A stretch of DNA of 64,000 nucleotides, taken from NCBI RefSeq assembly GCF_002245495.1, contig NZ_NQJF01000010.1, forward strand, positions 62,001 through 126,000, written 5' to 3'. Position 1 is the first letter of the stretch. Each line of letters opens with the position of its first letter. Positions 47,356 through 56,295 of this stretch are shown piece after piece. Both the position numbers and the translations under genes were made by a program. The notes below the pieces were generated by a model that saw only the letters and a program-made list of their open reading frames with translations, was not told where the DNA came from and did not search any database. This DNA is from Oceanimonas baumannii (GTDB lineage Bacteria; Pseudomonadota; Gammaproteobacteria; Enterobacterales; Aeromonadaceae).

Positions 47356-47651
47356 GTCATGCCCGTGCAGACGGGCATCCAGACAGGAGTGCACAGCACC
47401 AGCAAAGGCGTTGTCTGTTGTATGGCCCCCGCCTTCGCGGGGGTAACAATAATTTCCGTCATGCCCGTGCAGACGGGCATCCAGACAGGAGTGCACAACA
47501 CCAGCAAAGGCGTTGTCTGTTGTATGGCCCCCGCCTTCGCGGGGGTGACAATAATTTCCGTCATGCCCGTGCGGACGGGCATCCAGACAGGAGTGCACAA
47601 CACCAGCAAAGGCGTTGTCTGTTGTATGGCCCCCGCCTTCGCGGGGGTAAC
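47356..47651. repeat. Three tandem 102-bp repeats
   Basis: Copies start at 47356, 47458 and 47560; the third is cut after about 92 bp. Each holds two short inverted repeats, GCCCGTGCAGACGGGC and CCCCCGCCTTCGCGGGGG, joined by a conserved middle. Copies differ by only a few bases, so the amplification is recent. Because 102 is a multiple of 3, false repeat-protein reading frames run through it. Related copies in the opposite orientation lie at about 49975-50200. Confidence 0.9.
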
Positions 47652-47676
47652 ATGGTAAATACGGGAGCTGTTCGCC

Positions 47677-48975
47677 TTACGGCTTTTCCAGCCCCAGATG
47701 CTCCCGCAGGGTACTGCCTTCATATTCGGTGCGGAACAGGCCGCGACGCTGCAGTTCGGGCACCACCTGCTCCACAAAATCTTCAATTCCGGAGGGAAGT
47801 GACGGCGGCATCAGATTGAAACCATCGGCACCTTCATGGCGGAACCATTGCTCCATGCGGTCGGCAATAGACTCGGGCGTACCAACCATGGTGCAGTGTC
47901 CACCACCTGCGGCGAGCCGGCCCAGCAGCTGACGTACCGTAGGCTGCTCGGTTTCGATAATGCGCAGCACGGTAGCGTAGCGCCCTTTGGGGCCGGTGAA
48001 AGCATCCAGCGACGGCAACGCCGGCACCGGGCCGTCCAGCTCCCAGCCGGAACAATCCTGACCCACATAAGTGCCCAGCTGGCGCAACGAAGCATCGGCG
48101 GGCAGCAGTTCATCCAGCTCACGCTGCTTGCCCAGCGCCTCGGCCTCGGTGGAGGCCACATAAGTCACCAGCCCGGGCATGATGGGCACCTCCACCTGAC
48201 GGCCCGCATCCCGCACCCGGCGCTTGATATCCCGGTAATACTCCTGCGCGGCCGGCAGATCGTAAGCCACGGCATAAATGGCCTCGGCGCATTTGGCCGC
48301 CAGGGTCCGGCCCTGCTCCGAGGCTCCGGCCTGGAACAGCACCGGATGTCCCTGAGGCGGACGCGGCACGTTAAGCGGACCGTCCACCAGGAAGAACTCG
48401 CCCTGATGGTTGATGGGGGTCACTTTTTCCGGATCGGCATAGTGACCGGCACGGTCCATCACCAGGGCATCCTCTTGCCAGGAGTCCCACAGCTTGAGTA
48501 CCGCATCCACAAACTCTTCCGCCCGGCGATAACGCTCGGCATGCCCGGGCATGGACTCGTAACCATGGTTGCGTGCTTCCACATCGAACATGGAGGTCAC
48601 CACATTCCAGCCCATGCGGCCATTGGAAATATGATCCAGCGAGGCCATCATGCGGGCGGCATGAAACGGGGTAAAAAAGGTACTGGAGACCGTGCTGATA
48701 AAACCGATGCGATCCGTCGCCCGGCTCATCGCCGCCATGGCAGTCAGTGGCTCAAGAAACCAGTAGCTGCCATCCGTCACGCTGCCGGCAGACTGGCCGT
48801 CGGCAAAGAATACCGCATCCAGCTTGCCGCGTTCGGCGGTTTGCGCCAGCCGCTCGTAATAACGAATGTCACCCAGCTGTTCAACCGATGAGCCGGGATG
48901 ACGCCAGGCCGCCCTGTGGTGACCGCATCCGAACAGAAACAGGTTCAGGTGCATCATGCGTTGTTTCATACTCAT
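47677..48975 (-). CDS. LLM-class flavin monooxygenase (NtaA/SnaA/DszA type)
   Basis: 432-residue FMNH2-dependent monooxygenase of the bacterial luciferase superfamily. Typical features include HRAAWRHPG (about 20), DAVFFADGQ (about 53), FFTPFHAARMMASLDHISNG near 100 and GWNVVTS. Characterised relatives attack nitrilotriacetate, pristinamycin or sulfones, and RutA opens pyrimidine rings. Its start overlaps the SDR stop codon (TGATG), so both are read from the TPP-riboswitch transcript. A role in salvage or breakdown of a thiamine-related compound is inferred. Confidence 0.88.
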   Translation of the reverse strand: MSMKQRMMHLNLFLFGCGHHRAAWRHPGSSVEQLGDIRYYERLAQTAERGKLDAVFFADGQSAGSVTDGSYWFLEPLTAMAAMSRATDRIGFISTVSSTFFTPFHAARMMASLDHISNGRMGWNVVTSMFDVEARNHGYESMPGHAERYRRAEEFVDAVLKLWDSWQEDALVMDRAGHYADPEKVTPINHQGEFFLVDGPLNVPRPPQGHPVLFQAGASEQGRTLAAKCAEAIYAVAYDLPAAQEYYRDIKRRVRDAGRQVEVPIMPGLVTYVASTEAEALGKQRELDELLPADASLRQLGTYVGQDCSGWELDGPVPALPSLDAFTGPKGRYATVLRIIETEQPTVRQLLGRLAAGGGHCTMVGTPESIADRMEQWFRHEGADGFNLMPPSLPSGIEDFVEQVVPELQRRGLFRTEYEGSTLREHLGLEKP

Positions 48976-49748
48976 CAGTTTTTCACCAAACCGCCGTCTA
49001 CCACCAGATTCTGGCCGGTCACCGAGCGCGACCAGGGCGAGGCGAAGAACAGGGTGGCATCGGCAAATTCCGCCGGCGTGGTCACCCGGCGCAACGGAGT
49101 GTTGGCAGCGATATAGTCAAACACCGCTTCCGGGGTGGCGGCAGAGGCATCGGTGGTGCGCAGCAGACCGCCGGACACCATGTTAACAGTAATACCATCA
49201 GGGCCCAGGTCCTGAGACAGGGTGCGGGTCAGGGACAGCAGTGCCGCCTTGGCAGCGGTGTAGTCGTGGTAAGGCACTACCGGGTTCTGGAACAGATTGG
49301 TGCCCACATTGACAATGCGGCCGAAGCCCTGCTTGCGCATGCCGGCCAGCGCTGCCCGAGTGGTGTTAATGGCACCGCCCACCACGCCTTCCAGTTGCTG
49401 GTTAATATGCTCCCAGGCCAGTTCATTGGCATGAGTACGGGCATCACCATTAAAGGAAAACGCCGGCAGGGCGTTGTTGATAACTGTGGTTACCGGGCAA
49501 CCGAAGTGGGCCTCGGCCCGCTCGAACATACGCTGCACGGCGGCGGCATCGGTGACGTCGGCCTGTATCGCCAGGGCCTGCTGCGGCGCTTCGGCCGCCA
49601 GCTTTTGTGCTGCCTCGGCGCTGTTCAGATAGTTGATGACGACCCTGGCACCTTCCTGCAGAAAGGCGCGTACCAGATGTTCGCCCAGGCCGCGGGCACC
49701 GCCGGTAACCAGTACCAGTTGTTCGTTAAACGGAATGGAAGCTTGCAT
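48975..49748 (-). CDS. Short-chain dehydrogenase under a TPP riboswitch
   Basis: 257-residue SDR of the FabG-like classical type: cofactor motif TGGARGLGEH (about 15-24) and active-site Tyr and Lys in YHDYTAAKAAL near 160. The expected catalytic Ser position reads VNVGTNLFQN, with no clear Ser, which is unusual. GAGG lies upstream of the ATG and could be masked by a small CCTC/GAGG hairpin. A SDR of unknown role in thiamine regulons was once named oarX (from memory, not verified). Confidence 0.85.
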   Translation of the reverse strand: MQASIPFNEQLVLVTGGARGLGEHLVRAFLQEGARVVINYLNSAEAAQKLAAEAPQQALAIQADVTDAAAVQRMFERAEAHFGCPVTTVINNALPAFSFNGDARTHANELAWEHINQQLEGVVGGAINTTRAALAGMRKQGFGRIVNVGTNLFQNPVVPYHDYTAAKAALLSLTRTLSQDLGPDGITVNMVSGGLLRTTDASAATPEAVFDYIAANTPLRRVTTPAEFADATLFFASPWSRSVTGQNLVVDGGLVKN

Positions 49749-49804
49749 TCTCTACCTCGGAGCTGAGGCGAAGGCATGATAAGGCAGCGATGGCATCATG
49801 GCCG

Positions 49805-49893
49805 GCAGGCTGACATCCCTTCGCCAGTATGAACTGGATCAGGTTCTACGGGTGTTATCTCAGCCCTGTGGTGCAGGACACCCCGTGTCACGG
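49805..49893 (-). promoter_or_regulatory. TPP riboswitch (THI element) of the SDR operon
   Basis: Read on the minus strand: GGGGTGTC, then GGGCTGAGATAACACCC, GAACCTGATCCAGTT and CATACTGGCGAAGGGA. These are the conserved thiamine-pyrophosphate riboswitch blocks in the right order and spacing. It ends about 57 nt before the SDR start. No strong terminator follows, so control is probably at translation. Confidence 0.93.
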
Positions 49894-49974
49894 CACAGAC
49901 CATAACATACCCGCAACGATGGCTGGAAGCCTTAAGCTATGCCACTGCCACCGAATAACACCACCTCCGCGGAA

Positions 49975-50200
49975 GAACGTCATCCCCTCATATACGAACA
50001 TCGTCACCACCGCGAAGGCGGAGGTCCATTCGGCAGCAATACCGCTGCTGCCGTCGTGCACTTCTGTCTGGATGCCCGTCTCCACGGGCATGACGGAAAT
50101 TATTGTCACCCCCGCGAAAGCGGGGGTCCATACAACAGACAACGCCTTTGCTGGTACCCTGCACTGATTCATGGATGTCCGCATGCGCGGACATGACAAC
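49975..50200. repeat. Intergenic repeat copies, inverse orientation
   Basis: Relatives of the 102-bp repeat in the opposite orientation: GCCCGTCTCCACGGGCATGACGG, CCCGCGAAAGCGGGGG and AACAGACAACGCCTTTGCTGG match the earlier set, and a diverged first copy (CCGCGAAGGCGGAGG) precedes them. They lie between the TPP riboswitch promoter and pyrC and include small hairpins such as TGTCCGCATGCGCGGACA near 50174-50191. Confidence 0.8.
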
Positions 50201-50305
50201 ATTCACTCCACCAACAGAACGGCATTCTCTGCGGCAAGTTTGGTGAAAACCGCCATCGGGTGGATAATGAAGTCCTCGAAAGCAATGGATAACGCCGAGC
50301 CGACA

Positions 50306-51343
50306 ATGACCACGACCACTCTGACTATTACCCGCCCCGACGACTGGCACCTGCACCTGCGCGACGGTGAGCAACTGCAAGACACTGTACGCGATGCCAG
50401 CCGCTACCTGGGCCGCGCCCTGGTGATGCCCAACCTGGTCCCCCCCGTGACCAGCACCGAACTGGCCCAGCAATACCGCGACCGCATTCTGGCAGTACGC
50501 CCCGAAGGCAGCCGGTTTGAACCTGTGATGAGCCTGTACCTCACCGACAACACCCAGCCCGAAGAAATTCGTAAAGGCCGGGCCAATAACGACATTGTGG
50601 CCTGCAAGCTGTATCCGGCCGGAGCCACCACCAACTCCGACTCCGGCGTGACCGATGTGAAAAACATCTACCCGGTGCTCGAAGCCATGCAGGAAACCGG
50701 CACCCTGCTACTGGTACACGGTGAGGTCACCGATTCACGCATCGATATCTTCGACCGCGAGAAAGTCTTTCTGGAAACCGTGCTGCCCGATGTGGTGCGC
50801 GACTTCCCCGATCTGAAGATCGTGCTGGAGCACATTACCACCGAACACGCGGTCAATTTCGTGGAGCAGGCCGGCGACAACGTGGCCGCCACCATCACCG
50901 CCCACCACCTGCTGTTCAACCGCAATCACATGCTGGCGGGCGGCATTAGGCCGCATTACTACTGCCTGCCGATCCTCAAGCGCAACACCCATCAGCAGGC
51001 ACTGGTGCGCGCCGCGACCAGCGGCAGCAAAAAGTTCTTTATCGGCACCGACTCGGCACCGCACTTTCAACACCGTAAAGAAGCCGCCTGTGGCTGCGCC
51101 GGAGCCTACACCTCCCATGCCGCCGTGGAGCTGTACGCCGAAGCCTTTGAAGAGGCCGGCGCCCTGGACAAGCTGGAAGCCTTTACCAGCCACAACGGTC
51201 CCGACTTCTACGGCCTGCCCCGTAACACCGACACCATCACGCTGGTGAAAGAGTCCTGGACCGTGGGCGAAACCCTGCCCCTGGGCGGCGACCAGCTGGT
51301 GCCGATCCGCGCCGGCGAAAACATCGGCTGGATGGTGAAATAA
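50306..51343 (+). CDS. pyrC: Dihydroorotase
   Basis: 345-residue zinc enzyme closing carbamoyl-aspartate to dihydroorotate in pyrimidine synthesis. Metal motif HLHLRD (about 16-21), the Lys of CKLYPAGAT (about 100-108) that becomes carboxylated, and the [10 protein letters not shown] region near 210 are as in E. coli PyrC (348 residues). I chose the start at 50306 because it gives the family N-terminus ([15 protein letters not shown]); earlier in-frame ATGs at 50267 and 50285 are possible. A clear terminator follows. Confidence 0.95.
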   Translation: MTTTTLTITRPDDWHLHLRDGEQLQDTVRDASRYLGRALVMPNLVPPVTSTELAQQYRDRILAVRPEGSRFEPVMSLYLTDNTQPEEIRKGRANNDIVACKLYPAGATTNSDSGVTDVKNIYPVLEAMQETGTLLLVHGEVTDSRIDIFDREKVFLETVLPDVVRDFPDLKIVLEHITTEHAVNFVEQAGDNVAATITAHHLLFNRNHMLAGGIRPHYYCLPILKRNTHQQALVRAATSGSKKFFIGTDSAPHFQHRKEAACGCAGAYTSHAAVELYAEAFEEAGALDKLEAFTSHNGPDFYGLPRNTDTITLVKESWTVGETLPLGGDQLVPIRAGENIGWMVK

Positions 51344-51356
51344 CCGTTCCCCTCAC

Positions 51357-51386
51357 AAAACGCGGCTCCGGCCGCGTTTTTTTATT
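51357..51386 (+). terminator. Terminator of pyrC
   Basis: Stem ACGCGGC / GCCGCGT with a short loop followed by TTTTTTTATT, 15 nt after the pyrC stop. The A-run before it may let it serve the convergent LysR gene as well. Confidence 0.9.
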
Positions 51387-51392
51387 GTTCGC

Positions 51393-52295
51393 TCATGCCG
51401 GCATAAAGTCGGCCTGACGCTCGGCAATACGGGCCTTGAGAAAACCGGTAAAGGCCTGCACCTTGGCCGAGCGGTGCATGTCTCCGTGGCTGGTCAGCCA
51501 GAGATCGTGGGCCCATTCCCCCGGGGGTGGCAACAGCGGCTGCAGCTCGGGGGCCAGGCTGGCATGCCAGCAACTCAAGGGACCGCACCCCAGCCCGGCC
51601 TGCAGGGCGGGAATAAAACCGGTGAAGTCCTGCACCCGGTAACGGACCTGCTCTGCCGGCACATTTGCTTCCATCCAGCGCATGTACATGCTGCTGGAAC
51701 AAGGCCGGGTGGTGCCGATAAAGCGGTGCCCGGCAAGATCCTCCAGCGATGACATGTGCCCATGGCGGCGCAGATATTCCCGGTTGGCATACAGGGTCCC
51801 CGTGGCCCGGGTCAGCCGCTGCACCACATAATCCGGATGGTCCGGTTTGAACACGGAACGTATGCCTACATGGGCTTCGCCTTGTTCCAGCCGGAACACC
51901 CGGCTGTCGGCGGCATACTCCAGCCGGATATTCGGGTGCAGTTGCTGAAACTCGGCCAGCAACGGCGTCAGGTAAGGCACCAGGTTGTTGACCGAGGTAA
52001 GGATCAGGGTCCCCGCCAGGGTCTCGCTTTCGTTAACCCGGGCGCGCATGACACTGAAGGCCTGTTCAGCCTGGGCGGCGGCGGCCAGCAGAGCCCGTCC
52101 GGCCTCGGTGGCCACATAGCCCCGGGGATGACGATGGAACAAACGCGCTCCCATTCTCGTTTCCAGCGCGTTAATGCGCCGCAACACGGTGCTGTGGTGT
52201 ACTTCCAGCTGCTGGGCGGCCGCGCTCAGCGAACCCAGGCGGGCCACCTGATAGGCGGTATGAATTTCGTGCCAGTCGTCCGGCTGTGCGTTCAT
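51393..52295 (-). CDS. LysR-family regulator
   Basis: 300-residue LysR protein; the helix-turn-helix (about 8-65) includes YQVARLGSLSAAAQQLEVHH. The start at 52295 has GAGG 8 nt upstream; the longer reading to 52358 lacks a site. It is divergent from the nitroreductase gene across 92 nt, so it most likely controls that gene and perhaps the EamA exporter after it. Confidence 0.88.
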   Translation of the reverse strand: MNAQPDDWHEIHTAYQVARLGSLSAAAQQLEVHHSTVLRRINALETRMGARLFHRHPRGYVATEAGRALLAAAAQAEQAFSVMRARVNESETLAGTLILTSVNNLVPYLTPLLAEFQQLHPNIRLEYAADSRVFRLEQGEAHVGIRSVFKPDHPDYVVQRLTRATGTLYANREYLRRHGHMSSLEDLAGHRFIGTTRPCSSSMYMRWMEANVPAEQVRYRVQDFTGFIPALQAGLGCGPLSCWHASLAPELQPLLPPPGEWAHDLWLTSHGDMHRSAKVQAFTGFLKARIAERQADFMPA

Positions 52296-52387
52296 GCACA
52301 TATCCTCTGCGCTCAGTCTGTTTTTCTTCATTTTTGCACATGGAATACTGAGCTCCAAACCAAGACATTGTTTCCAGGAGCCAGACC

Positions 52388-52990
52388 ATGCATACCCTCG
52401 ATGCCATCATGTCCCGCCGGGCCATCAGGCAGTACGATGCCAGCTTTCGCATGCCCGCTGCCGATGTTGAGCGACTGTTTCAGCACCTGCTGCAGGCCCC
52501 CACCTCCTTCAACCTTCAGCACTGCCGCTTTGTGCAGGTGGACGATCCGCAGTTGCGCGCAGCACTGCGCGCCGCCGCTTGGGATCAGCCACAGATTACC
52601 GACGCCTCCCTGCTGCTGGTACTGTGCGCCGATACCCAGGCCTGGCAAAACGATCCTGGCCACTGCTGGCGCGATGCCCCCGCCGACACCCGCGATCTGA
52701 TGCTGTCGATGATTCACGGCTTTTACGCCGGCAAGCCGCAACTGCAGCGGGATGAGGCAATCCGCTCGGTGGGCATTGCGGCCCAGACCGCCATGCTGGC
52801 CGCCAGCGCCATGGGCTACGACAGCTGCCCCATGATCGGCTTTGACGCCGAGCGCGTGGCCGAGCTGATCCAGCTGCCCGAAGATCACCTGGTAGGTATG
52901 GTGCTGACCATCGGCAAGGGCAACAAGGACGCCCATCCCAGACCAGGACAAAGATCGCTGGATACCGTGAGGATCCTGAACCGTTTCTGA
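52388..52990 (+). CDS. Nitroreductase-family flavoprotein
   Basis: 200-residue FMN-dependent nitroreductase-fold protein; SRRAIRQYDASF near residue 9 is the FMN-binding opening. It would use NAD(P)H to reduce nitro compounds or quinones. It is paired with the divergent LysR gene and followed 36 nt later by an EamA exporter, suggesting a small detoxification unit (inference). Confidence 0.88.
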   Translation: MHTLDAIMSRRAIRQYDASFRMPAADVERLFQHLLQAPTSFNLQHCRFVQVDDPQLRAALRAAAWDQPQITDASLLLVLCADTQAWQNDPGHCWRDAPADTRDLMLSMIHGFYAGKPQLQRDEAIRSVGIAAQTAMLAASAMGYDSCPMIGFDAERVAELIQLPEDHLVGMVLTIGKGNKDAHPRPGQRSLDTVRILNRF

Positions 52991-53026
52991 CCATGCAGGG
53001 GCCGTCATCCGGCCCGGAGGCAAATC

Positions 53027-53947
53027 ATGAATGTTCAACACTGGCACGCCCACGGGCGTGTTCTACTCGCCACCCTGCTGGTGGCGGGCTCCTTTATCAT
53101 CTCGGCACGGTTGGCACCGGTGGCACCGCCGGCCTCCCTTACCCTGCTGCGTTTTGTGCTGGCCGCCGCCCTGCTGCTGCCCTGGGTACTTTACCGGCGC
53201 GAACGCCGGGGACAGCTGTGGCGGGCCCTGCCCCGCGGTCTGCTGATCAGCCTGTTTTTTTCGTTGTTTTTCATTCTGATGTTCGAGGCGCTGCATACCA
53301 CCACGGCACTCAACACCGGAGCCCTGTTCACTCTGGTACCGGCGCTGACCGGGGTGGCGGGCATCTGGTTGCTGGGCTCACGGCTCACCACCGTGCAGGG
53401 GTTCAGCTATCTGCTGGGTATGCTGGGGGCACTCTGGGTAATCTTTGAAGGCAGCCCGGCGCGCCTCCTGACCCTGCAACTCAATCCCGGAGACCAGCTG
53501 TTTCTGCTGGCGGTACTCAGCATGTGCGCCTACTCGATCAGCATGAAACTGCTGTACCGCAACGATCCGGTAGCCGTGCTCACCTGTGCCACCCTGCTGG
53601 GCGGGGCATTCTGGATGGGGCTGATTATCTGGCTGACCGGCACTCCTCTGCAGTGGCAGGCGCTGGCCCGGCCCGACTGGCTGGCGATGATCTACCTGGT
53701 CGTGTTTGCCACCCTGACCAGCGGCTACCTCTTTCAGGGCGGCAGCATCACGCTGGGGCCGCAGCGGGTCATGGCCTATACCTACCTCAATCCGGCGATG
53801 GTAGCCCTGCTGCTCTGGCTCCTTGACGGTGAGCCGGTGGCGGCACGGCTCTGGCCCGGCATTCTGCTCTCCTGCCTGGCAACCTGGTGGCTGCAGCGAC
53901 ATGCCGCAGGCCGTCGCTCGGCGGCAATACCCCAGGCGGGCCGCTGA
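53027..53947 (+). CDS. EamA/DMT-family exporter
   Basis: 306-residue inner-membrane transporter with about ten helices in two EamA repeats (first repeat about 15-145, second about 160-290). Typical points are SLTLLRFVLAAALLLP and the end of the second repeat ATLTSGYLFQGG. The start ATG follows CGGAGG. It may share a transcript with the nitroreductase gene. Substrate unknown. Confidence 0.88.
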   Translation: MNVQHWHAHGRVLLATLLVAGSFIISARLAPVAPPASLTLLRFVLAAALLLPWVLYRRERRGQLWRALPRGLLISLFFSLFFILMFEALHTTTALNTGALFTLVPALTGVAGIWLLGSRLTTVQGFSYLLGMLGALWVIFEGSPARLLTLQLNPGDQLFLLAVLSMCAYSISMKLLYRNDPVAVLTCATLLGGAFWMGLIIWLTGTPLQWQALARPDWLAMIYLVVFATLTSGYLFQGGSITLGPQRVMAYTYLNPAMVALLLWLLDGEPVAARLWPGILLSCLATWWLQRHAAGRRSAAIPQAGR

Positions 53948-54009
53948 CAGCAGCAGCGCCGCCATCCACATTGACAACCACGCTGACACCCCTTACCCTC
54001 ATTTCGCGA

Positions 54010-54102
54010 TTCCTGGGGGAGCCCACACGGGCTGAGACTCCGCCACACCGGCGGTAACCCTTAGAACCTGATCCGGGTAATGCCGGCGAAGGGAAGGAAA
54101 CA
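54010..54102 (+). promoter_or_regulatory. TPP riboswitch of the sodium:solute symporter
   Basis: CTGGGGGAGCCC, GGGCTGAGACT, GGTAACCC, GAACCTGATCCGGGTAATGCCGGCGAAGGGA: all conserved thiamine-pyrophosphate riboswitch blocks are present in order, with an additional variable hairpin (CCGCCACACCGGCGG). It ends about 90 nt before the symporter gene. Confidence 0.95.
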
Positions 54103-54192
54103 AAGGCTGCCGCGCAATCCCGATCCGCCCTCTCCCTCTTCTCGTCCGTATACCCCGGCCATTTAGTGCTCACTAGGGCAAAGGGAGAACAC

Positions 54193-55632
54193 ATGCTGGA
54201 TACCACCACCGCCGTTTTATGGCTCTGTTTCTTTGCGGCGGCCTTCGCCATACCCGGCCTGCTTTACGCCCGGCGGCAACAGGATCAGCCGGAAGATTTT
54301 ATTGTGGCCCGCAACAGCCAGAACGGCAGCGCTACCATGCTGACGCTGCTGGCCACTACCATGGGCACCTGGATTTTGTTCGGCCCGGCCCAGGCCGCCA
54401 CCTGGGGTGGTGTGGGTGCCATTACCGGCTATGCCCTGGGCGTGCTGGCACCACGGCTGATCATGATTCCGCTGGGCAAACGTATTCGCGAGCTGATGCC
54501 TGAAGGCCACACCCTGACTGAATTTGTAATGGGTCGCTATGGCCGGGGCATGTACGCGTTTGTGCTGGTGATTATGCTGTTCTATATGTTTATTGCCCTG
54601 ACCGCCGGTCTGACCGCCATTGCCCAGATGGTCGCCCTGCTGGCGCCGGTGCCCTTGTGGGTAACCGCCGGCATTGTGATGGCTGCCACCCTGCTCTACA
54701 CCCTGTATGGTGGCCTGCGGGTCACCATTTTTACCGATCGGGTACAAATGCTGGTGATACTGCCATTTCTGCTGACACTGATCGTGCTCGGCTGGCAAGC
54801 CACCGGCGGCCTGGCTCCGGCCCTGACCGGCCTGCAGGAAAAAGCACCACACCTGCTTGATCCTCTCGACACCACCGGTCTTAAATCCGGTCTCACTTTC
54901 TTCCTTGCCGTGGTGCTGACCGGCCTGTTCTACCAGGGCACCTGGCAACGGGTATTTGCCGCCCGGGACGACAAGGTGATCCGCAACAGCTTTATCCTGA
55001 GCGGGATCCTCAGCTTCCCCATCATTTTCATCATGGGGCTGTTTGGCCTGGCCTTTGTCGGGCTGGATTTACCCGGCGACGGCTCGGTCGCACTGTTCAG
55101 TGTGCTGATGCCCAACATGCCGCTGTGGTTTGCCATTGGTCTGCTGCCCTTTGGCCTGGCGCTAATTATGAGCAGTGCCGACTCCACCGTCAGCGGTCTG
55201 ACCAGCATGCTGGTGGTGGATCTGCGCCGGCTGCTGCCACAAACCAGCGTGCACACCCTGCTGGGGATGTCTCGCTGGCTGATTGTGCTGGTATCGATTC
55301 CAGTGCTGTATGTGGCTTCCCAGGGTTTCAGTGTGCTGTACCTGTTCCTGCTGGCAGACCTGCTGTGCTGCGCTGCAGCGTTTCCGGTGTTTTTCGGCTT
55401 CTACAATGCCCGCTACCAGGGCTGGAATGCCATGCTCAGCACCTTTGCCGGGCTGGTGGCCGGCCTGATGCTGTTCCCGGCACCGGGCGAAGCCGCCACC
55501 TACCTGTTGGAGTCCTTCCTGCTGGCCACCTTTGTGCCGGTAGCCATCTCCGCCCTGCTGCTGCTGGTGCCAACCCGCCAGCCCTTCGACTTTGCCGCCC
55601 TGGCCGGCAAGGTGCGCAGCCTGGAAAGCTGA
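54193..55632 (+). CDS. Sodium:solute symporter under a TPP riboswitch
   Basis: 479-residue SSS-family symporter with about 13 helices; family marks include QPEDFIVARNSQNGSATMLT and the sodium-site region SSADSTVSGLTSMLV near 335. AAGGGAG precedes the ATG at 54193; the GTG at 54166 is not needed. Control by TPP points to uptake of thiamine or a precursor. A thiamine-regulated symporter of this family has been named ThiV in comparative studies (from memory), which may be the same group. Confidence 0.85.
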   Translation: MLDTTTAVLWLCFFAAAFAIPGLLYARRQQDQPEDFIVARNSQNGSATMLTLLATTMGTWILFGPAQAATWGGVGAITGYALGVLAPRLIMIPLGKRIRELMPEGHTLTEFVMGRYGRGMYAFVLVIMLFYMFIALTAGLTAIAQMVALLAPVPLWVTAGIVMAATLLYTLYGGLRVTIFTDRVQMLVILPFLLTLIVLGWQATGGLAPALTGLQEKAPHLLDPLDTTGLKSGLTFFLAVVLTGLFYQGTWQRVFAARDDKVIRNSFILSGILSFPIIFIMGLFGLAFVGLDLPGDGSVALFSVLMPNMPLWFAIGLLPFGLALIMSSADSTVSGLTSMLVVDLRRLLPQTSVHTLLGMSRWLIVLVSIPVLYVASQGFSVLYLFLLADLLCCAAAFPVFFGFYNARYQGWNAMLSTFAGLVAGLMLFPAPGEAATYLLESFLLATFVPVAISALLLLVPTRQPFDFAALAGKVRSLES

Positions 55633-55747
55633 TTTCATTTCGTCGCAACAAACGTACCGGCGTGCCACAAGGCCGCCGGTTTTTTTGTTCTACACTGGAC
55701 TCAACGCTGCCGGACACAGCTGGCAGCCCGAGCGGAGAGCACTCTTG

Positions 55748-56230
55748 ATGAAAACCATAAACACCTCACTGGCACTGGCGCTGACCATAGCGCCCCTTTC
55801 TTTTGCCAACGAATTGGCAGGCACCCTGGACGGCAAACAACACAACTGGCACATTCTGGAGCACCAGCAAGGATCTACCGCCAACTTCAGTGAAATCATG
55901 CCCGGCATGTACAGTGTATCCATACAGGGTCATCGCCAGAACAAATATGAAACCAAAGGCACACTCACCATCGACTTTATGATCATGCAGGGTAAGGCCA
56001 ACACTGCTTCTGTCACGTATTTTCCGGAAAGTACCCTCACCCCGCACTACGGCACCAAAGAAGAAGTATCCATTCAGCTGGATGTGCTGGAGCTTAACGG
56101 CGACACCGGCCGCGCCAGCGGCAGTGTAGAAACCAGCCTGCTGTATGTAGAAAACCTGCAGACGGAGCACAACCCCAACAACAAACTGCAGGCCGATATT
56201 CGCTTTGATGTCACCCTGCAGAAAGAGTAA
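55748..56230 (+). CDS. Secreted protein of unknown function
   Basis: 160-residue protein with a signal peptide (about 1-20, ends SFAN) and a beta-rich mature part without cysteines. I do not recognise the family. The pattern of alternating hydrophobic residues and a length of about 140 mature residues fits a soluble periplasmic beta-sandwich. GAGAGCAC lies upstream of the ATG. It follows the symporter by 115 nt and is convergent with the phosphatase operon. Confidence 0.7.
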   Translation: MKTINTSLALALTIAPLSFANELAGTLDGKQHNWHILEHQQGSTANFSEIMPGMYSVSIQGHRQNKYETKGTLTIDFMIMQGKANTASVTYFPESTLTPHYGTKEEVSIQLDVLELNGDTGRASGSVETSLLYVENLQTEHNPNNKLQADIRFDVTLQKE

Positions 56231-56295
56231 CCGGCCAGGCACTCCTAGCGGCCGCAGTGACAGCCGTTGTCCGGGCTCTGCATCCAGTAACCCGG

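Noticed and set aside
47356-47651. CRISPR array
   Set aside because: The 102-bp units are nearly identical throughout, with no variable spacers and no cas genes.
47353-47658. Open frames with three internal protein repeats
   Set aside because: They arise because the 102-bp DNA repeat has a length divisible by 3; all frames show it, and none has a ribosome site.
47836-48891. 351-residue open frame opposite the monooxygenase
   Set aside because: Antisense shadow of a clear LLM-family gene.
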